Shown here: one piece after another, positions 15,039-22,793 of the stretch
Numbering within the stretch: position 1 is the first letter of the stretch
Layout of the letters: every line of letters begins with the position of its first letter
DNA from: Alphaproteobacteria bacterium
GTDB taxonomy: Bacteria; Pseudomonadota; Alphaproteobacteria; Rhodospirillales; WMHbin7
Length of the DNA stretch: 60,596 bases
Assembly: GCA_015232335.1 (NCBI GenBank)
Contig: JADFZV010000016.1
Coordinates: 1 to 60,596, forward strand
Direction: 5' to 3'
Notes under the pieces: model-generated
What the model was told of the DNA's origin: nothing
Seen by the model: the letters and a program-made list of their open reading frames with translations, nothing else
The model's database searches: none
Position numbers and translations under genes: made by a program

Positions 15039-16127
15039 TTAAGGCTGATGCTCCTTCAAGCTGTGCCCTGAGTTCTTGTCGAAAATGTCGCAAAAGTGAG
15101 CGTGGTTCTGGGTAAATTTTTCAAACACCGCTGGATCAAAATGCTCGGGTTGCGTTCTGCCGTCGCCGAGCGTCAGAATTGCCATTGTCTTAGCGTGATC
15201 GAAGGCAGGCTTATAGGAACGCTTGCTTCTTAGTGCGTCATAAATATCGCAGATATTCACGATGCGGGCCGCCAAGGGGATCTCTTCCAAAGACTTTCGG
15301 TTCGGATAGCCTCCGCCATCCCATCTCTCGTGATGGTTCAGCGCAATCTCAGCGCCCATTTTTAAATAGACCGACTTGCTGTTGCCTAGAATCTTTGCCC
15401 CCATTGCCGCATGTGTTCTCATGATTTCGCATTCTGCCGGCGTATGTCCGCCCGGCTTCAGCAAAATTTGATCTGGTATGCCGATCTTGCCGACATCATG
15501 CATCGGGCTGGAAAAATAGACATTGTTGACGAAGGTTTCATCCATGCCCAGCATCACGGAAAGATCGCGACTATAATAACTGATTCGTTGAACATGAGCC
15601 CCGGTATCTTCGTCCTTATGTTCTGCCGCTCTTGTCATCGTGAAAATTGTTTCGAGATAGCTTTCCTTTAGTTCAGATGTTCTATCCTTGACGCGCTGCT
15701 CCAATTCATCGCTGAACTTGTGCAGTTCGGTGTATAGAAGCCTAACCTCCAGCATGTTCTGAACACGCGCCAGCACTTCGGCCAGATCAAAGGGCTTGCT
15801 GATGAAATCCTTGGCTCCTGCCTGAAGCGCTTTAAGTTTGTGGCTGGGCTGGGCTGTTATGACAAGCACCGGCAGATATCCACCTGGCTCTACCTGCTTG
15901 AGCATCTCTAGAACCTGAAACCCATCCATGACAGGCATCTGAAGATCAAGAAGAATTAGATCGTAGTGGTTCACTGAATGGAGTGCGCAGACCTCTTGTG
16001 GATTCATTGTTGATGAAACACGCAGATATCCTGCCGTGGTCAACATTCGTGAAAGCAATTGCACATTTGCAGGAAGATCATCGACCACAAGAATTTTTCC
16101 GTTAAGAACATCAGATGGGTTTAACAT
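15039..16127 (-). CDS. Response regulator with HD-GYP cyclic-di-GMP phosphodiesterase
   Basis: A 362-residue cytoplasmic regulator. The receiver (10-125) has D16/D17, phospho-acceptor D61 (LILLDLQMPVMDG), Thr in VITAQ and Lys in ISKPFDLAE. A short coiled linker leads to an HD-GYP domain (about 160-345) with HDVGKIGIPD, LKPGxxT-like LKPGGHT, HHERWDGGGYP and IVNICDIYDALRSKRSYKPA, all expected metal and substrate motifs. HD-GYP enzymes break cyclic-di-GMP to pGpG or GMP. ATG 16127 starts MLNPSD; a longer frame is less likely. It is the last gene of the operon kinase - receiver-MgtE - this gene. Its receiver is about two-thirds identical by eye to that of the MgtE fusion. Confidence 0.93.
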   Translation of the reverse strand: MLNPSDVLNGKILVVDDLPANVQLLSRMLTTAGYLRVSSTMNPQEVCALHSVNHYDLILLDLQMPVMDGFQVLEMLKQVEPGGYLPVLVITAQPSHKLKALQAGAKDFISKPFDLAEVLARVQNMLEVRLLYTELHKFSDELEQRVKDRTSELKESYLETIFTMTRAAEHKDEDTGAHVQRISYYSRDLSVMLGMDETFVNNVYFSSPMHDVGKIGIPDQILLKPGGHTPAECEIMRTHAAMGAKILGNSKSVYLKMGAEIALNHHERWDGGGYPNRKSLEEIPLAARIVNICDIYDALRSKRSYKPAFDHAKTMAILTLGDGRTQPEHFDPAVFEKFTQNHAHFCDIFDKNSGHSLKEHQP

Positions 16128-16195
16128 GCTCTTTTCCGTTCCTGTTAGGTCTCTGAAAACTTCTATGCAATTCAGAAACAATCCTTTGTGCGATG

Positions 16196-17329
16196 CTACT
16201 TCACAAAAACCGTTGCCAATCCCAAAAGCATTCCCATGCTGGCAATATCCGTCGCGGTCGTAAGAAAGATGCTAGATGCCGTGACCGGATCGGCTCCGAA
16301 CCGCCTAAGTAAGAGCGGTACAATGGCGCCAGAAACGCCGCTGATAACGCAACTGCCAATCATGGCAAGTTGAACAACGACGGCCAACATGACTGCGTTG
16401 GGAGAACCCTGAACCTTGGCGACAAAATACATGCCGACGGCGGCAACGAATCCGACCAGCGCGCCGTTCAGCAGGCCAAGCAAAGCCTCTTTTCTTACCA
16501 GGGTGAATTCCCTGCCTTGCTTCATGTCACCCAATGTGAAACCACGCAGCGTGATTGCCAGGGCCTGACTACCGGTATTGCCTGATTGCCCGGCCAAAAC
16601 AGGCAGAAATATCGTAAGAATTAATAGCCGATCGATGGTGCCTTGAAATATGCTGACCACGGCGCCTGCGGCAAAGGCGGTAAGAAGGTTTAATTGCAGC
16701 CATGGATGCCGAAGCCAGAGACTGCGGATCCATTTTGTGGAAAGACGCTCTTCCTTTTCAACACCTACCATGGCTCCGGGCTGAAGGCTTAGCTCGATTG
16801 ACCGCTTCTGCTCGGCAACGACTTTCTCGTAAAGAAATGTGACCTCTTCATTTTTCTGGCGAATCAGCTCGTGGCTTTCTCTGACTTCCTGAATCTTTTG
16901 CTCCAGGTCCTTGCCATGCTCGATGGCATCCTCATGCAACAGGCGAACATCCAGCATGTTTTGTACGCGGGCCAATACTTCGGCCAACTCAAACGGTTTG
17001 CTAATAAAATCTTTTGCCCCGGCCCGCAAAGCACGCAGCTTGTTTTCTGGCTGCGCGGTAATAACGAGAATTGGAAGGTATCCCACAGGCTCGGCGACTT
17101 TTAATTTCTCCATAACCTCAAAACCGTCCATTTCGGGCATTTGAAGATCAAGCAGGATCAGGGCATAGCGGTGTTTGCTGTATAAGTCGCAGACTTCACG
17201 AGGATTGCTGGTTGACGAAACAGATGAATACCCAGCCGATGCCAGCATTCTCGTCAGAAGCAATATATTCACCTCCAAATCGTCAACAATCAGGATCTTG
17301 GCGCTTAAAATCGCTTCGGAACTTGCCAT
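16196..17329 (-). CDS. Receiver domain fused to an MgtE magnesium-channel membrane domain
   Basis: A 377-residue single frame. Residues 9-125 are a full receiver: D16/D17, phospho-acceptor D61 (ILLDLQMPEMDG), T91 (VITAQ), K111 (FISKPFE). A charged coiled coil follows (about 140-200, KDLEQKIQEVRESHELIRQK). Residues about 220-377 are the MgtE transmembrane domain: RHPWLQLNLLTAF, VLAGQSGNTGSQALAITLRG, EALLGLLNGALVGF, PLLLRRFGADPVTASSIFLT and TATDIASMG, the last holding the conserved pore Asp. Ordinary MgtE channels are about 450 residues with an N domain and paired CBS domains that sense Mg2+; here both are absent and a receiver takes their place. It lies 14 bases after the hybrid kinase. Direct gating by phosphorylation is my inference. 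Confidence 0.9.
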   Translation of the reverse strand: MASSEAILSAKILIVDDLEVNILLLTRMLASAGYSSVSSTSNPREVCDLYSKHRYALILLDLQMPEMDGFEVMEKLKVAEPVGYLPILVITAQPENKLRALRAGAKDFISKPFELAEVLARVQNMLDVRLLHEDAIEHGKDLEQKIQEVRESHELIRQKNEEVTFLYEKVVAEQKRSIELSLQPGAMVGVEKEERLSTKWIRSLWLRHPWLQLNLLTAFAAGAVVSIFQGTIDRLLILTIFLPVLAGQSGNTGSQALAITLRGFTLGDMKQGREFTLVRKEALLGLLNGALVGFVAAVGMYFVAKVQGSPNAVMLAVVVQLAMIGSCVISGVSGAIVPLLLRRFGADPVTASSIFLTTATDIASMGMLLGLATVFVK

Positions 17330-17343
17330 ATGTTCTTCCCTTT

Positions 17344-20300
17344 CTAACTTTCTTGCCGGGTTCCGCTCTGCACAAACTCCAGCGCGGCATCCAGGGCTTC
17401 CATGAATTCGTTCAGCTTGATCGGCTTTGTCAAATAGCGAAAGAATCCGACTTCCATTCCACGCTTCACATCGCGTGGCATGGCGTTGGCGCTAATGGCA
17501 ATAATTGGAATATGGGCCGTATTTGGGTCGGCCTTCAGCAATTCTAGGGCTTGAATTCCACTTATTCCTGGCAGGTTGATATCCATCAAAATGACTTCCG
17601 GCAGCTCAGTGCGTGCTAATTCCACGCCTAGATTTCCGTCGATCGCCGTCAATAGACTGAGTTCAGGGTGACGGGCCACAATCTGCTGAACAAGTTTCAA
17701 ATTAGCGGGATTGTCTTCGACATAGAGCAACGTGCGTTGCAATGAGCCACGCGGAACATGCTTCAAGATCGAATTTACAGAGTTGTCTTCCGATGCGATT
17801 AACAAAGGTGCCGCGGAAGATGTAAGTTCAAACCAAAAGACGCTTCCAACACCTACCGTGCTTTCCACGCCAATAACGCCGCCCATAAGCTCGACAAGCT
17901 GCTTGGCAACGACAAGGCCGATACCGGTTCCTTCTTCGCCCCCAGCTTCCTGCCCAAGACGATTGAATGCCTGAAACAACTGCCCCAACTGAACTTCTGA
18001 CATTCCTGCACCCGTATCAACAATACTGACGCGAATGCGATCAAGTCCGGTTTCCTCGCACTTGACGTTGAGCAGCCCCTGGCGAACATTGTACTTAATG
18101 GCATTTGTCAGCAGATTGATGATGACCTGCTTGACGCGCGTCCGATCAGCCGTAACGAAGCAGTCTGTATCGAACTTGGGGAAGGTCATGACAATGCCGC
18201 GCTGCTGGGCCTGAGGCTCAATCATGCTCTGACATTCAATAAGTACTTCAGCCAATGACACAGGTTCCTTTGACATGGGAACCTGCCTTGATTCAATTTT
18301 TGCCAAATCAAGAATCTCGTTGATCAGCTTCAGCAAATGCCAACCTGCTTGTAAAATCTGCGCAATACTTTCCTTTTGAGTGTCTGTCGGTGGCTGTGGA
18401 TCAGATTCCATCAACTGCGCAAAGCCCAGAATGGCGTTAAGCGGGCTTCGCAGCTCATGGCTCATGCTTGACAGGAATTCCGACTTCGCCAGATTGGCTT
18501 TCTCGGCCAGCCCGGTTGCACTTTCAAGCTCAAGGTTTTTTTCCTGAAGCTCCAAGTCAAGACGCTTGCGTTCAGTTACATCGCGCGCCGCAGCAAACAC
18601 GCCTTGAAGTGTTCTGTCTCGATCATAGAAAGTCGTGGCATTATAGGAGACATCGGTTTCCTTACCGTTTCTTGACTTGGCGGTGAGTTCGTAGTTTGTA
18701 ACCTTCTTTTCAACCAGCACACGCTTGACACCGGCTTCCGCCCGAATTGGATCAGTGAAATAGTTCTTGAATGGTGTTCCAATCAGCTCATCGCGCGTAC
18801 AACCTGTTAGGGATTCCATTTGCATATTGACGTCCGTGATCATGCCCGCAGGATCAGTCGTCATAAGAGCGTCAATACTCGATTCAATCAGTGACCTGGT
18901 ATAAAACTGCAAATCGTGCAGACGCTGGTCAAGTTTCTTCTGTTCGGCCTCGACGTGCCTTCTTTCCGTAATATCCCGCAAGACGCCGGTAAAGTGACGC
19001 TCTTCGTTTATCCACATTTCGCTGACGGCGATCTCTAATGGAAAAACGCTTCCGTCTTTGCATCTGCCGACAACCTCGCGTCCAATACCAATGACACTGT
19101 GTTCATCGCCCTCACTGAATGTCTCGAATGATCCATCATGCTGCCCACGATCCAGATCAGGAATGAGAAGGCTGAAGTTTTTTCCTATCAATTCGTCTAG
19201 CGTGTAATCAAACATGCGTTCTGTAGCGGGGTTTGCCGTTTCTATGGCGCCCGTGCCAGCGTGAAGCGTTATAATTCCATCGACAACCGTATTCAGAATT
19301 GTCTTGATAAGAGCCGCGCTATCGCGCGCATTCTGCAGGCCAATATATTCTTCCGTTACATCTCGAAACACCAAGACAGCGCCGATGACTTGCCCGGAAC
19401 GATCACGGATCGGAGCACAGCTATCGGCGATGCTGCATTCAGAGCCGTCGCGAGAGATCAATAGCGTGTGGTTGGCCAATCCCTGGATCGTTCCTTTAGC
19501 CAAAGCCTCAAGAACCGGAATGGCTGAAGGCTGGCGCGTCTCTTGATTGACAATGTTGAATATGTCACCGATTGGCCGACCATTGGCGCCTTCATGCGTC
19601 CAGCCGGTTAGATGCTCGGCAAGGGGATTCAGCAGGGTGACATTTCCATCTTTATCCGTCGCAATTACGGCATCTCCGATGGAATTCAGCGTAACCGACA
19701 GCTTGTTTTCACTGATCAGCAAAGTGTCGTTAAGCTGCTGCAGTTTTCTGTTGGCTTCTGTCTGCAGCTCAAGCGATTTGAGCGTTTGTTGATTCATGTA
19801 TTCATCGATCCGTCGGCGCGATGCGCGATGGATTCCATAGGCTAAGGAAATTGAGAGCAGCAGAACAATGGCACTTGAAGCCACGATAACCATAAGCATC
19901 CTGCGCATATTTGCTTCAAACTGCTGCTCACGCAACTTCAGTGCAACTTCTTCATTCTCGATGTAGGCTTTCACCTCATCCCTGATTGCATCCATCATCC
20001 CTTTGCCAACGCCGCTTTTCAAATCAGGAAGAACGGCTTCTAGACCGCGCTTACGGCGAAGCTCAATGTTTTTCTCCATATGAACAAGCTTGCGGTTCAT
20101 CAAGGGGACAAGGGCGTCCAGATGCTTTTGCGCTTCTGGAACATGCGTACGCTTGCGCATGCTTTCCAGGTCCGAGCCAAGGCTGTCGCGCGCTTCGACG
20201 TAATACTCCAGGTATTTCTCATCGCCGGTCAGCAAATAGCCACGCTCTCCGGTCTCAGCATCCTTCAGCTGTAAGTGCCAATGGGCAGCATCATTTAGCA

Positions 20301-20433
20301 AAACGAAAGTCCTTTTTCGCTCTTCTGCCGTTGTCTCTATTGATTGAAATGACACAAGAGCTAACGCAATCGCCATTGACACCAAGATGGCTGCGCCGAA
20401 CAGCCAAGCAGAAAGTTTTAATTTATCTTTCAT
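17344..20433 (-). CDS. Hybrid sensor histidine kinase (CHASE3, three PAS, receiver)
   Basis: A 1,029-residue inner-membrane kinase. TM1 about 8-28; CHASE3-type periplasmic sensor about 35-175 (LKDAETGERGYLLTGDEKYLE); TM2 about 180-202; PAS1 about 243-360, PAS2 about 375-490, PAS3 about 510-622; HisKA with H659 (SSMSHELRSPLNAILGF); HATPase to about 880 (NLLTNAIKYN, GTGIGLVVAKQL); C-terminal receiver about 905-1020 with LMDINLPG and LTKPIKL. CHASE3 ligands are unknown. It begins the reverse operon that continues with the receiver-MgtE and receiver-HD-GYP proteins, which are the natural phosphotransfer targets. ATG 20433 gives an N-terminal membrane helix straight away. Confidence 0.92.
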   Translation of the reverse strand: MKDKLKLSAWLFGAAILVSMAIALALVSFQSIETTAEERKRTFVLLNDAAHWHLQLKDAETGERGYLLTGDEKYLEYYVEARDSLGSDLESMRKRTHVPEAQKHLDALVPLMNRKLVHMEKNIELRRKRGLEAVLPDLKSGVGKGMMDAIRDEVKAYIENEEVALKLREQQFEANMRRMLMVIVASSAIVLLLSISLAYGIHRASRRRIDEYMNQQTLKSLELQTEANRKLQQLNDTLLISENKLSVTLNSIGDAVIATDKDGNVTLLNPLAEHLTGWTHEGANGRPIGDIFNIVNQETRQPSAIPVLEALAKGTIQGLANHTLLISRDGSECSIADSCAPIRDRSGQVIGAVLVFRDVTEEYIGLQNARDSAALIKTILNTVVDGIITLHAGTGAIETANPATERMFDYTLDELIGKNFSLLIPDLDRGQHDGSFETFSEGDEHSVIGIGREVVGRCKDGSVFPLEIAVSEMWINEERHFTGVLRDITERRHVEAEQKKLDQRLHDLQFYTRSLIESSIDALMTTDPAGMITDVNMQMESLTGCTRDELIGTPFKNYFTDPIRAEAGVKRVLVEKKVTNYELTAKSRNGKETDVSYNATTFYDRDRTLQGVFAAARDVTERKRLDLELQEKNLELESATGLAEKANLAKSEFLSSMSHELRSPLNAILGFAQLMESDPQPPTDTQKESIAQILQAGWHLLKLINEILDLAKIESRQVPMSKEPVSLAEVLIECQSMIEPQAQQRGIVMTFPKFDTDCFVTADRTRVKQVIINLLTNAIKYNVRQGLLNVKCEETGLDRIRVSIVDTGAGMSEVQLGQLFQAFNRLGQEAGGEEGTGIGLVVAKQLVELMGGVIGVESTVGVGSVFWFELTSSAAPLLIASEDNSVNSILKHVPRGSLQRTLLYVEDNPANLKLVQQIVARHPELSLLTAIDGNLGVELARTELPEVILMDINLPGISGIQALELLKADPNTAHIPIIAISANAMPRDVKRGMEVGFFRYLTKPIKLNEFMEALDAALEFVQSGTRQES

Positions 20434-20687
20434 AAGTTTCTCGATTTTGCTTTAGGGTTGCATCTCCTGCCGAGAGGCGATTTCGCCACTCGAATTCATA
20501 GTTATGTGATGAATGGTTACGAACGACGCAGCTAGGCGCCTACGGCCTGTCTGTCGTTCGACAAAAAGGGCGTCATCTCTGCACATTGCCACAGTATGAC
20601 TAAGGAAGGATTTCCACTCGGTGCGATAGCGCACGTAAGGCCAGAGAATTTCAGCGGCAATTTCAAGTTTTCAAATAATGGAAAGGC
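20434..20687. other. Intergenic region between hybrid kinase and IalB gene
   Basis: A 254-base gap. It holds a possible hairpin with an 8-base stem (CGAACGAC ... GTCGTTCG, 20520-20560) that could stop transcription of the upstream reverse IalB gene, though no T tract follows it. No convincing promoter or box of the FixJ type was found before the kinase. No gene seen. Confidence 0.4.
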
Positions 20688-21206
20688 CTATTTGAGCTTT
20701 GCCAGGGCAGCTTTCATGCCTTCAGTCTGCAGATTGATGTCAAGCGGCTGTACTGCGCCTACCGGCTGTACGCTCACGACAATGCGCTTTGCGTCAGACA
20801 TGGTGGTCATCGTCTGATCGGAAAGCTGGGCCTGCGCCATGCAGCCAACTGCAGTACACTGCGTTATCGTTAAGGGTATTGGCGCCATGCCATCGATCTT
20901 CAACGCAGCTCCACCGGGAATAAAAATGCCAAGCGGCAAAGCTGTTACGATTACTGGCTCACCCTGCGGCCCCAGTTTGCCGATACTCACTTGGATTAAC
21001 CTCAGCCCACCGTCTTTAAGGGTTTGGACCTGAGTGGCGATGCACCGCTCAGCCTTTGCCGTAGCATTCTTATCGCAAGTGACTTCCCATTTATCGAATT
21101 GCTGTGGCTTTGCGGGAGGATCGGCGGCCAGCACGACCGGCGCAGTCAGCGACAGCGCGGTGGTTGCTGCCAATATCGTCAACTTTCTGCGTTTGTTTCC
21201 AGCCAA
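20688..21206 (-). CDS. Invasion-associated locus B (IalB) family protein
   Basis: A 172-residue exported protein with an N-terminal signal peptide (about 1-28, ending VVLAAD) and the IalB pattern: W-E-V-T-C near the start, paired Cys in RCIATQ, then LPLGIFIPGG, and the C-T-A-V-G-C motif that forms the second disulfide. The family is periplasmic; the Bartonella founder is linked to erythrocyte invasion but function in free-living bacteria is unknown. The start is probably TTG 21206, with GAGGA seven bases upstream; no ATG lies in frame before the signal sequence ends. First of two IalB genes flanking a hydrolase. Confidence 0.88.
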   Translation of the reverse strand: MAGNKRRKLTILAATTALSLTAPVVLAADPPAKPQQFDKWEVTCDKNATAKAERCIATQVQTLKDGGLRLIQVSIGKLGPQGEPVIVTALPLGIFIPGGAALKIDGMAPIPLTITQCTAVGCMAQAQLSDQTMTTMSDAKRIVVSVQPVGAVQPLDINLQTEGMKAALAKLK

Positions 21207-21262
21207 AGTTCGTTCCTCAAGCTCGACAATTACAAAGCCGCACAGTGATGTCGGAGTCTATT

Positions 21263-22090
21263 TCAATGTTTGGTTGGGAAATGCCTCTGCAACAATCCCG
21301 GCCATGCTTCGCCCCATCCCTTTTGATGGTCAGCACTTGCTACCGTGACTGATTTTCCTGCTTCCCCTACCCTTTTAATAAAGTTGTATTGCAGCTCTGG
21401 TGGAACTATTTCGTCCTTTGCGCCCACAAAATGCAGTTGCGGCAGGTGGCTAACACGATCAGCGACACTACTCGCGTCCAATGAATAGCGCATCGGCGCT
21501 AGCCTGTGATGACGCGCAAAGGCTTCAAGATCGAGATTCCCAGCCACTGTCCGCACATTGATTACATCAGACCGCCGGGCGGCCAAAAGAACCGCCGCAG
21601 CGCCTCCGCCCGAATATCCGACGAGTTCAATTTTTCCGCCATTTGCGATCTTAGACAGGGCTGCACCGAGAGCCTCGACCACTTCGGGAGCCATTCTATG
21701 CGAGGTCCAGTATTGCAGCGGACAGTCATCTTGAATCTGAGCCAACATGACATACTGGCAAGGTCGCGCCACCCAAGCAATGTTGGCTGACGTATCAACG
21801 GCAGCAAGGCGCAGAGCAACGGGATTTATGGGGCTTGGATCAATTGATGGTTGCCCTCGGGTAACATAGGCAAAACCGTCGCCCTCGATATAGACACGTA
21901 TGGGCAGGCCTGGTTGGTTGATCCTGGTCTGGGCCAACAAGGAGAATGATCCAGTGTTGATCCAACTGGATTTCATCCCGGCTGCATTCCCCAGGGCCAG
22001 GGCGTCGTCCAACCGATCATCCTTAAACGGCCCAACCGCACAGCCCACGAGCAGTACTGCAAAGGCAAGTGCGTTGATAAATCCCGACAT
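21263..22090 (-). CDS. Lipoprotein alpha/beta hydrolase
   Basis: A 275-residue protein with a lipoprotein signal (lipobox LLVGC at about 15-19) and an alpha/beta-hydrolase fold. The nucleophile elbow is G-Y-S-G-G (KIELVGYSGGGAAAVLL); a late His in SADHQKGW and Asp/Glu in GAKDEIVPP complete a plausible triad. A QYWTSHRMA segment between strands may cover the active site. Likely membrane-anchored and facing the periplasm. ATG 22090 chosen over the TTG two codons upstream. Placed between two IalB genes on the same strand, 14 bases after the upstream one, so probably an operon. Substrate unknown. Confidence 0.8.
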   Translation of the reverse strand: MSGFINALAFAVLLVGCAVGPFKDDRLDDALALGNAAGMKSSWINTGSFSLLAQTRINQPGLPIRVYIEGDGFAYVTRGQPSIDPSPINPVALRLAAVDTSANIAWVARPCQYVMLAQIQDDCPLQYWTSHRMAPEVVEALGAALSKIANGGKIELVGYSGGGAAAVLLAARRSDVINVRTVAGNLDLEAFARHHRLAPMRYSLDASSVADRVSHLPQLHFVGAKDEIVPPELQYNFIKRVGEAGKSVTVASADHQKGWGEAWPGLLQRHFPTKH

Positions 22091-22104
22091 TGCCAACCTG
22101 TGAC

Positions 22105-22611
22105 TTACTTTAATTTGCCCAGTCCGTCGTTCAAGCCTTTTACGGAAACGGGAACTTCCAGCGACTTGGCGCCTACAACAAATTTAACCAGCATATTCTG
22201 GCCCTTCTTAAGCGCCGCCAACACTCCAGGAGTGATATTTAGCGAAGCTAAACATCCTGCAGTGATACATCTGTGCAGCGTCATTTTGTTCACTTCGCCT
22301 TGATCAACCTTAACCGTAACACCTTGCGGAATGTCGATGCCGAGCGGAAGCAACGTCTCCAGCAGGAAGCCCGTTTTGGATAATGTAAAAGAAGCCCTAA
22401 GCAGACGCCCACGCGGCTGGTCATTCACATTTAGGTTCAGGTCTTGGATCAATGCGCACTCGGTCTTATTGGCTTCTACTGCCGTGCAGTTAAAAGTCCA
22501 GTCGCCGATTTTCTCTCCAATTTTCTGCGCCGCGGCGTCAGGTGCGCCAATCAGGTGAATAGACACAGCGAAAAGGGCGGCCACAAAATGCCAGAGGGCG
22601 TGCACTTTCAT
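22105..22611 (-). CDS. Invasion-associated locus B (IalB) family protein
   Basis: A 168-residue exported protein: signal peptide 1-27 (cleavage near DAAAQ), then GDWTFNCTAVEANKTECALIQ, LPLGIDIPQGVTVKVD and the late C-I-T-A-G-C disulfide motif that marks IalB proteins. AAGGAAG lies 6-7 bases before ATG 22611. It is paralogous to the protein at 20688-21206 but with low identity. Probably periplasmic; leads a three-gene run with the lipoprotein hydrolase and the second IalB. Confidence 0.9.
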   Translation of the reverse strand: MKVHALWHFVAALFAVSIHLIGAPDAAAQKIGEKIGDWTFNCTAVEANKTECALIQDLNLNVNDQPRGRLLRASFTLSKTGFLLETLLPLGIDIPQGVTVKVDQGEVNKMTLHRCITAGCLASLNITPGVLAALKKGQNMLVKFVVGAKSLEVPVSVKGLNDGLGKLK

Positions 22612-22793
22612 TTCAGCTTCCTTATCAAGCACGTTCAAACGATGAAGTAGGGCCATGCCAGAGAATGCAGTTTACCCGCCTAAAACCCGCCCGAAGAACT
22701 TAAGTGTATCGGATATGGATCAGTCCGGCAAATGGCCACAGCCGGACGCAACGATATTAGCATATGTTGCGACCGGCGGTTCGGCGATAATGT

